DNA from: Prevotella ihumii
GTDB lineage: Bacteria; Bacteroidota; Bacteroidia; Bacteroidales; Bacteroidaceae
Direction of reading: 5' to 3'
Length of the DNA: 35,221 bases
Assembly (NCBI RefSeq): GCF_900155655.1
Contig: NZ_LT706987.1
Coordinates: forward strand, 2,713,909-2,749,129
The translations under genes were made by a program, and so were the position numbers. The stretch's first letter is position 1; each line of letters starts with the position of its first letter. Below the pieces are notes generated by a model. It made no database searches, was not told the DNA's origin, and worked only from the letters and a program-made list of their open reading frames with translations. Shown here piece after piece: positions 1 through 7,609 of this stretch.

Positions 1-900
1 AGCTTTGCCAATGGTTGGATATGTCAGCAGTATGGTCTCTAATTCCATCGCCTTTTTCTCCGAGAGATTCTTTTTGTTGTACAGCAGCGTGAACCGATGT
101 CCCTTGAGCAGTCTGGTATCCGTATGTTCCAGCTTGCGTACCGTGTCGACAGCCTCGTTGAGAGCCTTGAAGATATGGAACTTGTCAAATATAATCCCTG
201 CCTTGGGAAAGTGTGTCAAAGCTCCTGATATGAACGACTTGGACATGTCCATACTGATTGCCTCGATATTCTCTATCTTACCCTTCTTCTCGACAAGAGC
301 CTTGCGGAAAGCCTCGAATGTACCCGCATCCTTGCCGTCCGTAACAAAGATGGTCTTGCGAGTGTCCAAGTCTACGAACTGTGTGATATAATTATGTCCC
401 TTTCTTTTAGAGGTCTCATCCACTCCGATGCGATGTACCTCGAACATATCTATCTTGTCAACAGCTTTGCGCACCCAATGGTTGAATATGCGCCAAATGC
501 GGGGAGCCGTCTCGCGGACAGTGCGGGAAACGCTGTTCACCGGCATCTCACGCTCAATGAGAAGCATAGAGTAAGCCTCGAAAAGCAATGTGAAGCCACT
601 ATTCTTGCGAGCCCATGGCACGTCCACCATCGAAATCTCATGGTCGCCAACCTTGATGCGGGGAACACTGGCATGAAGGTAGCAAAGATGCTCGAAGAAA
701 TTTAAGTGGCGCCAAGTCTTGTCTATGGTGTCATAGGCTGTAGCCTCTGCCTCACCGACTTTGAAACGATGACCACGAGGGAAACTTAGCCATATATGAA
801 GCTCCTTGGCGGAATGCTCGCCATCAATAAACTCAATCTTGGATACTGTCCAAGGTTCTGACAGGCCTAATGCCATTGTAAATATCTCGGTACTATTCAT
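1..900 (-). CDS. ISL3-family transposase (partial, C-terminus outside the window)
   Basis: A DDE transposase that would cut and join the ends of the ISL3-type element around it. Reading from the ATG at 900 gives 300 codons without a stop up to the window edge, so only the C-terminal part is missing (the family is usually about 400 to 450 residues). The N-terminal part is the DNA-binding region (residues 1-150). The first catalytic aspartate is D161 in GVDETSKRKGHNY, and the second is probably D218 in SMDMSKS, followed by FDKFHIFKALNEA. This spacing and these motifs are typical of the DDE_Tnp_ISL3 domain; the final glutamate would lie outside the window. The start at 900 fits because the putative IS terminus lies only 64 bp upstream. 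No frameshift or internal stop is visible, so the copy may be functional. Confidence 0.88.
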   Translation of the reverse strand, partial: MNSTEIFTMALGLSEPWTVSKIEFIDGEHSAKELHIWLSFPRGHRFKVGEAEATAYDTIDKTWRHLNFFEHLCYLHASVPRIKVGDHEISMVDVPWARKNSGFTLLFEAYSMLLIEREMPVNSVSRTVRETAPRIWRIFNHWVRKAVDKIDMFEVHRIGVDETSKRKGHNYITQFVDLDTRKTIFVTDGKDAGTFEAFRKALVEKKGKIENIEAISMDMSKSFISGALTHFPKAGIIFDKFHIFKALNEAVDTVRKLEHTDTRLLKGHRFTLLYNKKNLSEKKAMELETILLTYPTIGKA

Positions 901-964
901 TTTGCAAAAGTAACATTTTGACGAGAAATATTCGATACCTACCCACACGATTCGTTATAGAGCC
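1..964 (-). mobile_element. ISL3-family insertion sequence, one end plus most of its transposase
   Basis: The transposase gene runs off the left edge of the window. Upstream of its start, the sequence ending at 964 reads, on the minus strand, GGCTCTATAACGAATCG. That is the GGCTCT-type terminus expected of ISL3 elements, so 964 is the proposed outer boundary. ISL3 elements usually make 8-bp target duplications; the candidate host copy is TTTAATGT at 965-972. The other end is outside the window, so neither the inverted repeat nor the duplication can be confirmed. The element lies 39 bp beyond the stop codon of prfB and does not disrupt it. Confidence 0.75.
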
Positions 965-1003
965 TTTAATGTTTAGCATTTGGCGGATTAACGATAGATG
1001 TTT

Positions 1004-2119
1004 TTATTCCGTTACAGGGAACTCCATCAAGTAAGCTTTAATAAATTCGTCTATCTTACCGTCCATTACGCCGTCCACATCAGAGGTCTGATAATTGGTG
1101 CGATGGTCTTTCACGCGTCTGTCATCAAAAACATAGCTGCGTATCTGACTGCCCCATTCTATCTTTTTCTTCGATGCTTCAACCTTAGCTTGTGCCTCCA
1201 TTCGCTTCTTCATCGCTCTGTCATAGAGTTGTGATTTGAGCAACTGCATAGCTTTAGCACGGTTTTTAGGTTGGTCGCGTGTCTCTGTATTCTCAATCAA
1301 GATTTCTTCTTGCTCGCCTGTATCGGGGTCTTCGTACCAATAACGTAAGCGTACACCCGACTCAACTTTGTTTACATTTTGTCCTCCAGCACCTCCTGAG
1401 CGGAATGTATCCCAACTCAATTTGGCAGGGTCTACATATACTTCAATCGTATCATCGATGAGCGGCGTTACAAAGACACTGGCAAAGCTTGTCATACGTT
1501 TACCCTGTGCATTGAATGGGCTGACACGCACCAAGCGATGTACGCCATTTTCGCTTTTCAGATACCCATACGCATATTCTCCGCCTTCAAACTTCATCGT
1601 TACACTCTTGATATCAGCCTCGTCGCCGTCTTGCAAATCGGAGATGGTAACACGATAGCCGTGAGCTTCACCATAGCGCATATACATACGCATCAGCATC
1701 GATGCCCAGTCCTGACTTTCTGTTCCACCTGCACCAGAGTTAATTTTCATCACACACTCCATAGGGTCTTCTTCCTGTCGGAGCATATTCATCAACTCTA
1801 AAGTTTCAATTGCGCTGATTACCTTTGTATAGTTTGTATCTACTTCTTCCTCTGTAACGAGTTCATCTTTATAGAATTCGAAGGCTAACTTCAATTCTTC
1901 AGCTTGCGCACGTACACTATCATAGCTTTTGATCCATTTTTCAATGCTCTTTACTTTCTTCATTTGCTCCTGCGCACGGTCTGCATCTTCCCAAAAGTCA
2001 GGAGCTTGGGTGCGCAATTGCTCTTCTTCGTATTCTATACGTTTGCTATCGATGTTCAGATAGTGGTTTAGAGCGTCCACACGTTCCATCACATCTTTTA
2101 GTTGGTCGGCTGTTATCAC
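1004..2119 (-). CDS. prfB: Peptide chain release factor 2
   Basis: Cytoplasmic class I release factor that recognises UGA and UAA stop codons and triggers hydrolysis of peptidyl-tRNA. The 371-residue product has the family's full length. It contains the SPF tripeptide (VSPFNAQGKR) that reads the stop codon and the GGQ catalytic loop (SGGAGGQNVNK). In many bacteria prfB has an in-frame UGA near codon 25 passed by a programmed +1 frameshift. Here the corresponding place reads TAT CTG AAC at codons 20-22, in one continuous frame and without a preceding Shine-Dalgarno-like run, so that autoregulation appears to be absent. The gene starts 38 bp after the stop of the acyl-CoA ligase gene on the same strand and is probably cotranscribed with it. 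The ISL3 element lies just downstream. Confidence 0.97.
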   Translation of the reverse strand: MITADQLKDVMERVDALNHYLNIDSKRIEYEEEQLRTQAPDFWEDADRAQEQMKKVKSIEKWIKSYDSVRAQAEELKLAFEFYKDELVTEEEVDTNYTKVISAIETLELMNMLRQEEDPMECVMKINSGAGGTESQDWASMLMRMYMRYGEAHGYRVTISDLQDGDEADIKSVTMKFEGGEYAYGYLKSENGVHRLVRVSPFNAQGKRMTSFASVFVTPLIDDTIEVYVDPAKLSWDTFRSGGAGGQNVNKVESGVRLRYWYEDPDTGEQEEILIENTETRDQPKNRAKAMQLLKSQLYDRAMKKRMEAQAKVEASKKKIEWGSQIRSYVFDDRRVKDHRTNYQTSDVDGVMDGKIDEFIKAYLMEFPVTE

Positions 2120-2157
2120 GTTGTTATCACTAAGTTTTCGGTTTGTTCTCGAACAGA

Positions 2158-3966
2158 TTACTCTTCGTACATCTTTTCAATAACGTCCTTATAGTTCTTA
2201 TTCACCTCTCCACGGCGCAACTTCAAGGTATTGGTAAGTTCACCTCTTTCGGCTGTGAAGTGATGTTCAAGGAGTGTAAACTTCTTTATCTGCTCGTATG
2301 GGGCAAGTAATTGTTGGAGCGTTTCTATGCGTTCCTTCATCATCTTGATAACTTTCTTATTGGTACAGAGGTCTGCACGCTTATCAAACTTCACCCCATT
2401 GTCCTTAGCCCAATCTTCTAAGAAGCTAAATTCGGGCACAATGAGCGCTGTAACATATTTGCGTTGGTCAGCAATGACTGCTACTTGGTCTACAAACTTA
2501 TCTACCAACAGCATTGATTCTACCATCTGTGGCGCAATATACTTTCCGTTTGAGGTCTTAAAGAGGTCTTTTATACGCTCTGTAAGGAATAGTTCTCCAT
2601 CTTTTAAATAACCTGCATCGCCCGTGTGGAAGAAACCATCTTCGTCAAAGGTTGTAGCGTTGACGTGGTCACGACGGAAATATCCTGGTGTGATGGTCGG
2701 TCCTTTAAGCAAGATTTCGTTGTTCTCACCTATCTTTATTTCAATTCCTTCAATCAGTCTACCTACCGAACCGATGGTAAAAGGCTTTCCACGATGGTCA
2801 CAACTTACGGTTGCAACGCTCTCTGTAAGTCCATAGCCTACCAACATATCAAGTCCGATGCTGTGAACAAACTCTTCCACTTCAGGCGAAACGTATGCGC
2901 CAGCCGTTGGGAAGAAGTCTGCATTCTCCAAACCCAACTCTTTGCGAACCAAGCTCAGCACCGACTTGTTCATAAACTTATATTCTAACTCTAACAAGAG
3001 TGGCACACGCTTGCCTCGTCCAAGATACTGTACATTGCGCAAACGTCCCACTTTCAAGGCACGATTGAACACCTTGCGTTGTAGATAGCTCGCACTTTCT
3101 ACCTTATCTTTTACAGCTATGAATACCTTTTCCCAGAAGCGTGGCACTGCCGCCATACACGTAGGGTGGGTTTCGCGCATACTCTCTTGTATTTCTTTAG
3201 GATAGGTATTAATGATGAGTTGCCCACCGTGTCCTAAAACAAGATAAGCCCACGCACGTTCAAAGACGTGTGCAAAAGGCAAGAAGTTAATCGCTCTAAC
3301 CTTGTCTGATACAGGCACACACTTCGTATTTGCCTCCATTGACGCATTATACATACCATAGGTAAGCACTACACCTTTGCTTTCTCCCGTAGTACCACTG
3401 GTATAAAGAATGTTACAAATATCCTCTTCATTTGCTTGAGCCCATAATGCTTCCACTTCCGATTGGCGTGGCAAACCCTCACCCAACTTTAAGAAATCCT
3501 CAAAGTATAATGTGGTAGAGTCGTGTGGGTTAATTCTTATACTTGGGTCAAAAACGATGATACGTTCCAAGGTAGGGCAATGTGCTATTACACGATGAGC
3601 TTTGTCGTACTGCTCTTGCTCTCCTGCGAATAAGAAACGAATTTCGGCATCGTGAATAACATACTGCATCTGCTGTTCAGACGAACTTGCGTAAAAAGGA
3701 ATTGAAATCCCACGTATGCCGTATGCTCCAAAGTCAGTGTAGAGATACTGAATACAGTTTTGAGAGAACACAGCTATTCTCTCCTGAGGTTTAAGCCCAA
3801 GATTGAGCAGTGCATTCGAAACTTGTTTTACACGTAATGAAAACTGGTTCCAGGAAACTGTCTTCCACTTCAAACTTCCAAAGTTTCGGAACGTTATCGC
3901 TGGTTTCGCTCCAAATTTCTTTGCTTGCTCATGAATGAGTACTGAATAATGCCACTTTGCCTGCAT
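2158..3966 (-). CDS. Long-chain fatty acid--CoA ligase (AMP-forming)
   Basis: Activates free fatty acids to acyl-CoA through an acyl-AMP intermediate, probably at the inner face of the membrane. The 602-residue protein has the ANL-superfamily layout: an N-terminal region with a P-loop-like AMP-binding signature ILYTSGTTGESKG (about residues 187-199), the A5 motif GYGLTESVATVSCD, the A7 motif FFHTGDAGYLKDG with its AMP-binding aspartate, and a C-terminal lid domain with a hinge near RIKDLFKTSNGKYIAP. The length and the ERIKDLFKTS..GKYI pattern match the FAA1/FadD15-type ligases common in Bacteroidota. The exact chain-length preference cannot be read from sequence. It is the first gene of a probable two-gene unit with prfB. 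A TATTTTTG -7 box lies about 22 bp upstream of the start. Confidence 0.93.
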   Translation of the reverse strand: MQAKWHYSVLIHEQAKKFGAKPAITFRNFGSLKWKTVSWNQFSLRVKQVSNALLNLGLKPQERIAVFSQNCIQYLYTDFGAYGIRGISIPFYASSSEQQMQYVIHDAEIRFLFAGEQEQYDKAHRVIAHCPTLERIIVFDPSIRINPHDSTTLYFEDFLKLGEGLPRQSEVEALWAQANEEDICNILYTSGTTGESKGVVLTYGMYNASMEANTKCVPVSDKVRAINFLPFAHVFERAWAYLVLGHGGQLIINTYPKEIQESMRETHPTCMAAVPRFWEKVFIAVKDKVESASYLQRKVFNRALKVGRLRNVQYLGRGKRVPLLLELEYKFMNKSVLSLVRKELGLENADFFPTAGAYVSPEVEEFVHSIGLDMLVGYGLTESVATVSCDHRGKPFTIGSVGRLIEGIEIKIGENNEILLKGPTITPGYFRRDHVNATTFDEDGFFHTGDAGYLKDGELFLTERIKDLFKTSNGKYIAPQMVESMLLVDKFVDQVAVIADQRKYVTALIVPEFSFLEDWAKDNGVKFDKRADLCTNKKVIKMMKERIETLQQLLAPYEQIKKFTLLEHHFTAERGELTNTLKLRRGEVNKNYKDVIEKMYEE

Positions 3967-3988
3967 AGTCTTCTATTTTTGATTACTG

Positions 3989-3996
3989 CAAAAATA
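3989..3996 (-). promoter_or_regulatory. Candidate -7 box upstream of the acyl-CoA ligase gene
   Basis: On the minus strand the sequence reads TATTTTTG, matching the Bacteroidota -7 consensus TAnnTTTG. No convincing TTTG -33 box is seen 19-21 bp upstream. The short distance to the ATG at 3966 would give a leader of about 15-20 nt. Confidence 0.4.
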
Positions 3997-4329
3997 AGAA
4001 ATATTCGGCACATTTAAAAATTATTTGCCAATAATATATGGTATATTCACAATTCATTCCTACTAAACAAAACATAAATTGGTCTTTATATAACGAATAC
4101 GACAGTAAGGAACTCTCTTTAATTTCAACAACTTAACCATTACGAGTAAAAATTCCTTAGCTTCATCTGTTGCATCTTACCGACAAATAGGACTATGCTT
4201 TTGTTAGGTCTTTTTTACATTTATTTTCTTTATATTAGCCTTTTTGAAACGAATATTACCTTTATAATTCCTGTACCTTAAATGTTTTAATAACCTATCT
4301 TTTAAGTGTTTTACTTCGGTTGCAAACGA
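3997..4329. other. AT-rich intergenic stretch without recognised features
   Basis: It separates the acyl-CoA ligase start from the inverted-repeat element at 4330. No open frame with plausible coding character, tRNA or strong hairpin was seen. Confidence 0.5.
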
Positions 4330-4429
4330 TTAAACCCAAATCGGTCGTCCGACCCGTCCGACCCGTCCGACTTGTCCGACTTGTCTGACCCGTCCGACTG
4401 GTCCGACAGGTCTGACTGGTCTAACGACC

Positions 4430-4709
4430 TCTAAGTTTGCAGAAGAATGCGACGCAGTCGCATAAACATTAAATAATCAAGGTAAAACTATGATTGCTAA
4501 AGACAGTTTCGTACCTTTGTTGTAAAAAGGTAGAATCGGTCTGTCGAAGAGGTAAACCAGCTAACGACCCAGCTAAAAGCTATAAATCGTTTCGGACCTC
4601 ATCGACATAGTTGCAAAGACCAGATAGAAAGTTATCGACACGAAGCCTATTTAGAGTTCTAGTCCATACAACTATCGACCAATTCTACTTAATAAAATTG
4701 TACAAATAT
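4430..4709 (+). ncRNA. Candidate bridge RNA region in the IS110 left end
   Basis: IS110 elements of this layout are known to encode a bridge (seek) RNA in the left non-coding end, with one loop pairing to target DNA and one to the donor ends. Here AATCGGTC (4534-4541) is complementary to GACC|GATT across the insertion point, and CTAACGACC (4561-4569) is identical to the left flank at 4421-4429. Further on, ATAGAAAG (4624-4631) is identical to the element's right end at 5771-5778, and TTAGAG (4651-4656) is the reverse complement of its left end CTCTAA (4429-4434). ACCTTT/AAAGGT at 4513-4531 can form a stem before the first loop. The RNA ends are not defined by sequence. Confidence 0.7.
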
Positions 4710-5735
4710 ATGAAGAATTTATTTATCGGAGTTGATTTTTCGAAAGAAAAAGTTGATGTGGCTATCATTTTTGCAGACGGTCTGACAGAAACGGCCCCAA
4801 GAGTGTTCAACGAGTTCAAGACAACAGTGTCTGGCTACAAGCAACTGGTCAAGTGGGTGGAGAAGAATTCCTACGGCATCGACCCTTCCCTGTGGCTCTT
4901 CTGCGGTGAAAATACTGGCGACTACAGCAAAGGACTATGCAACTTCCTCTACGGCAAAGGCTACGACATGTGGCTTGAGAACGCCAAGAGCATCAAGGAC
5001 GCATCAGGTCTCAGACGATTGAAGTCTGACCGCGCCGACGCCTCGATGATTGCAGAATACGCTATGAGAAATCACGACAAAGCCGTTATGTACAAGCCAC
5101 TTAGCGAGTCACTTGCACAACTACGAGAGCTGTTTCTGTATCGTCAAATGGTGGTACGCCATAGATGCAGCTTTCAGGTGCGTAGAGGCGAGAAGAAGCT
5201 CACTATGGAGAAATCGCCTATCAAGACGATGATCTCGCAGAGCGGAAGGCATATCCTGTCAGAACTCAACAAGGAAGTAGAGAAGATAGACAAGCGAATC
5301 GCCGAGCTCATTAAGTCGGACGAAGAGCTCACCGAGGTGTTCACAATCGTGACCTCGGTGCCTGGCATAGGAACGCAGAACGCTGTCTGTCTGATGGTGT
5401 ATACAGACAACTTCCGTCGTTTCAACTACGACTCGCGCAAGATTGCCTGCTATTACGGCTTAGCCCCATTCGGAAAAGACTCTGGCACCAGTGTGCATTC
5501 TGATCCGCATGTACATTATATGGCGAACCGCCAGATAAAGGCCATGCTGACACAAGCTGCACTGGCTGCCGTCAAATTCAATCCCGTTATGGCGAGGTAC
5601 TATATGCGCCTCGTGGAACGCGGAAAGAAGAAGCAAGTTGCATTGAACAATGTCAAGAACAAACTTGTGCATTTGGTCACTGCAATGGTTAGAAACCGCC
5701 AAACATTCACCCCTGATTATAAAATCTCAGCATAA
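4710..5735 (+). CDS. IS110-family transposase (DEDD, RuvC-like plus Tnp_20 domains)
   Basis: RNA-guided recombinase that moves the element through a circular intermediate. The N-terminal RuvC-like DEDD domain begins MKNLFIGVDFSKEKVDVAI with the first aspartate at D9. The C-terminal transposase_20 domain (about residues 200-330) contains TSVPGIGTQNA, YYGLAPFGKDSGTSVHSD and MANRQIKAMLTQAA. The conserved active serine lies in GKDSGTS, with S258 and S261 as candidates. The chosen start at 4710 gives 341 residues. The frame stays open 33 codons further upstream, but that stretch is the guide-bearing left end and has no similarity to the family N-terminus. The coding sequence is visibly richer in G and C than the surrounding intergenic DNA. 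No truncation is seen, so the element is potentially active. Confidence 0.93.
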   Translation: MKNLFIGVDFSKEKVDVAIIFADGLTETAPRVFNEFKTTVSGYKQLVKWVEKNSYGIDPSLWLFCGENTGDYSKGLCNFLYGKGYDMWLENAKSIKDASGLRRLKSDRADASMIAEYAMRNHDKAVMYKPLSESLAQLRELFLYRQMVVRHRCSFQVRRGEKKLTMEKSPIKTMISQSGRHILSELNKEVEKIDKRIAELIKSDEELTEVFTIVTSVPGIGTQNAVCLMVYTDNFRRFNYDSRKIACYYGLAPFGKDSGTSVHSDPHVHYMANRQIKAMLTQAALAAVKFNPVMARYYMRLVERGKKKQVALNNVKNKLVHLVTAMVRNRQTFTPDYKISA

Positions 5736-5791
5736 ATTGAAAATAATGGTCAAAACATTTGGATTTTAACATAGAAAGCGATTTGGGTTAA

Positions 5792-5872
5792 GGCATTTAG
5801 CTGTTATTTATAGAACCAGCCTATAACAATATAAAAAATAAAAATATAAATTTCAGATAAAGGCAGCAGAAA
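5792..5872. other. Short AT-rich segment with a dispersed 16-mer
   Basis: The segment between the end of element A and the hairpin downstream of queE. Positions 5806-5821, read on the minus strand, give GGCTGGTTCTATAAAT, which recurs exactly at 29198-29213. Nothing else is recognised. Confidence 0.5.
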
Positions 5873-5914
5873 GGGGAATGAATCATCGTAGACATACGTA
5901 AGTGTTCATTCCCC
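5873..5914. terminator. Hairpin between element A and queE
   Basis: GGGGAATGAA (5873-5882) pairs perfectly with TTCATTCCCC (5905-5914). The plus-strand side is followed by TTATTTTTG, the minus-strand side only by TTT. It lies just beyond the queE stop codon and probably ends queDE transcription, possibly acting in both directions. Confidence 0.7.
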
Positions 5915-5947
5915 TTATTTTTGTTTTGTTCATAGTCGAACAATGGT

Positions 5948-6532
5948 TTATCTTACATCCAATATCTTATGTGTTTGCAACGATACACGCCATTCGGGGT
6001 GTGCCTTGCAATATGCCACTGTAGCCATTGTTATTTGCTTGTTCTTCACCACATCGCCCGTGTCGCAAGGCTGCAAACTGCGATAGCGTGCCTCTATCTT
6101 TTCATAGCGTGCCATATTGTTTTCAAGGGTATAAACCACCTTTAGCTCGTCTATTCGCTTCACCTTTAGTTCGGCATGCTTGCAAAATTCAAACTTTGGC
6201 GAACACGTTACAAAGTCTATCCCCTCCGTTACTTCGTGTGTACCATTGGTTTCCATCTGTATAAACTTGCCTGCTTTGTGCAATTTGTCGCACAGCGTAG
6301 GCGTAACTTGTAACGATGGTTCGCCACCTGTCAGTACCACGTGTGTAGCCTTTCCGCCCAAGGTTTCCACAGCTTGTACTATCTCTTCTTCTGTCATTTC
6401 TGTGAACGATTGGAAATCGGTATCGCAGAACGAACAAGCAAGATTGCAACCCGAAAGGCGTACAAACACAGCGGGTACACCTGCAAAGTGGCCTTCGCCC
6501 TGAATAGAGTAGAATATTTCGTTTACACGCAT
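5948..6532 (-). CDS. queE: 7-carboxy-7-deazaguanine synthase (radical SAM)
   Basis: Converts 6-carboxy-tetrahydropterin to 7-carboxy-7-deazaguanine, the second dedicated step towards preQ0 and queuosine. The N-terminus RVNEIFYSIQGEG is the family signature. The cluster motif is CNLACSFC, a CxxxCxxC with C29, C33 and C36, which binds the [4Fe-4S] cluster for S-adenosylmethionine cleavage. TGGEP follows (SAM binding). The start at 6532 gives 194 residues and lies 5 bp after the queD stop codon. A longer reading from 6562 would overlap queD and adds residues unlike the family. The pair queD-queE is one transcription unit. queC and queF are not in the window. Confidence 0.95.
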   Translation of the reverse strand: MRVNEIFYSIQGEGHFAGVPAVFVRLSGCNLACSFCDTDFQSFTEMTEEEIVQAVETLGGKATHVVLTGGEPSLQVTPTLCDKLHKAGKFIQMETNGTHEVTEGIDFVTCSPKFEFCKHAELKVKRIDELKVVYTLENNMARYEKIEARYRSLQPCDTGDVVKNKQITMATVAYCKAHPEWRVSLQTHKILDVR

Positions 6533-6537
6533 AAGGC

Positions 6538-6963
6538 TTACAGCATTGCTGTGGCTGAACATTTGCGTGTTTCGTCCACTCTACACTTTATCAACCGTGC
6601 GCCTGTGCCTTCCAACAATTGTGGGGCTACCTCCTCAAGAAAATGCTTTGCAATGTTTTCTGCCGTAGGATTGAAAGGTACAACCACCATACTCTCTTCA
6701 GAAAGTTGCATCATTGTGTCCAAATAAGGGTCGTCTGCCCACATCAAGAACTTGTGGTCGTAATGATTTTCTAACCATTCGCAAAGTGTACTTTTCATTA
6801 CCCCAAAGTCTATCACACGCCCAAGGCTGTCCAACGCTTCTCCCTCTATGGTGAACGTAAAGCGGTAGTTGTGGCCGTGTAGGTACTTACACTTGTGTTC
6901 GTGTCCTACTACCCTATGCCCACAACTTATATCGTGGTATCTTTCTGCTATAATCTTTGTCAT
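6538..6963 (-). CDS. queD: 6-carboxy-tetrahydropterin synthase
   Basis: Makes 6-carboxy-5,6,7,8-tetrahydropterin from dihydroneopterin triphosphate, the step before queE. It is a 141-residue member of the PTPS/QueD family. The zinc ligands are H16, H29 and H31 (GHRVVGHEHKCKYLHGHNY), and C25 in HKCKYLHGH is the expected catalytic cysteine. VIDFGVMK and YDHKFL are further family motifs. An AAGGAGA stretch lies 8-14 bp upstream of the ATG, an unusually good Shine-Dalgarno match for Bacteroidota. Upstream comes a leader of about 200 nt that contains array B. Confidence 0.95.
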   Translation of the reverse strand: MTKIIAERYHDISCGHRVVGHEHKCKYLHGHNYRFTFTIEGEALDSLGRVIDFGVMKSTLCEWLENHYDHKFLMWADDPYLDTMMQLSEESMVVVPFNPTAENIAKHFLEEVAPQLLEGTGARLIKCRVDETRKCSATAML

Positions 6964-7027
6964 TTCTTGTTCTCCTTATTTCATTCTTTCTAAAAGCTTA
7001 GTCCGACTAATCTGATTTTTGGGGATT

Positions 7028-7124
7028 GTCGGACTTGTCGGACTTGTCGGACCAGTCTGACCAGTCTGACCCGTCTGACGCGTCCGACCCGTCCGACCCG
7101 TCCGACAAGTCTGACAAGTCTGAC
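7028..7124. repeat. 9-bp tandem array B (11 GTCNGAC units) in the queDE leader
   Basis: Eleven units of GTCNGAC at a strict 9-bp period, with spacers TT TT CA CA CC GC CC CC AA AA. The middle base runs G,G,G,T,T,T,C,C,C,T,T, so the first three units with spacer TT pair with the last three units with spacer AA, including G-T wobbles. The whole array can fold into one long hairpin. Unlike arrays A, C and H, it has no AACCCAAATCGG arms; degenerate traces such as GATTTTTGGGG lie to the left. Confidence 0.85.
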
Positions 7125-7176
7125 GATTTCGCCAACGCTATATAGAGGTTAGTAAAACTAACTACTCTTTCCACTG

Positions 7177-7184
7177 CAAAGATA
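7177..7184 (-). promoter_or_regulatory. Candidate -7 box of the queDE promoter
   Basis: Minus strand TATCTTTG, an exact TAnnTTTG match and followed by CA as in other promoters of this window. Transcription would start about 7170 and give a leader of about 205 nt that includes array B. A -33 box is not evident. Confidence 0.55.
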
Positions 7185-7320
7185 CTACATTATTTTCTAT
7201 TTTTATTCTATTCGTGTGCATTCTTACCCGTCGTGCATAACTGCTTAACGCACCCTTCTCTATTGTTCTATTTTTCTTATCTCCCTCCTTTGCAAATCAA
7301 ACATTAATCTTTTGTTTCCC

Positions 7321-7402
7321 AAACATATATGTATTGGGTTGTCAAAGTTCAACTTTGGGAGGGTCAAACATATATGTTTTGGGTGGTGAAACATATATGT
7401 TT
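7321..7402. promoter_or_regulatory. Four evenly spaced palindromes, candidate operator cluster
   Basis: AAACATATATGTTT occurs perfectly at 7366-7379 and 7389-7402 and with one change at 7321-7334. Between them CAAAGTTCAACTTTG (7343-7357) occupies the fourth slot. The centres are about 22-23 bp apart, two helical turns, so the sites face the same side of the DNA. The cluster lies between the divergent queDE and calcium ATPase promoters. The rest of the 6964-7843 gap outside the listed features shows nothing recognisable. Confidence 0.5.
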
Positions 7403-7609
7403 TGGAATGGGTTTGTAATGCTTTTATTATCAATAAGTTATGCGAGCAATTTTTCTAACGTTGTGTTTCTTTCTCCTTGTTCTATTCTTCCTCTACCGCT
7501 GTGTAGACGATGAGGGGTGGGGAAGTGCTGTTTTTATATTATTAAACATATAACAAGAAGTGTTAATGATTTTTTTAAACTATCTCAATGCTATTGCATC
7601 ATAATGCTG

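Larger units (their letters stand above)
4430..5779 (+). mobile_element. IS110-family insertion sequence, complete
   Basis: The boundaries come from the interrupted repeat arm: CTAACGACC ends at 4429 and GATTTGGGTTAA resumes at 5780, giving an element of about 1350 bp (one or two bases are ambiguous because the core may be shared). There are no terminal inverted repeats and no obvious target duplication, as is normal for this family. It consists of a 280-bp non-coding left end, one transposase gene and a 44-bp right end. A long left end upstream of the gene is the arrangement of the IS110 subgroup, rather than the IS1111 subgroup, in which the long non-coding part is on the right. Confidence 0.85.
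4330..5791. repeat. Inverted-repeat element A: 9-bp array, right arm interrupted by IS110
   Basis: The left arm at 4330-4347 reads TTAAACCCAAATCGGTCG and passes directly into an array of nine GTCNGAC units at 9-bp period (4347-4425, spacers CC CC TT TT CC TG AG TG, last unit GTCTAAC). The right arm begins CTAACGACC (4421-4429) and resumes as GATTTGGGTTAA at 5780-5791. Joining the two pieces recreates the intact right arm seen in other copies (for example 29596-29617), which fixes the IS boundaries. The element without the IS would be about 112 bp. Confidence 0.85.

Noticed and set aside
4347..4425. GTCCGAC arrays as a CRISPR array
   Set aside because: Units are 7 bp with 2-bp spacers, far too short for repeats and spacers, and no cas gene is in the window.
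4611..4709. N-terminal extension of the IS110 transposase by 33 residues
   Set aside because: This DNA holds the donor-guide segments; the family N-terminus starts at MKNLFIGVDFSKEK.
6964..7177. preQ1 riboswitch before queDE
   Set aside because: The leader is mostly array B; no compact preQ1 aptamer with an A-rich tail before the start codon was found.
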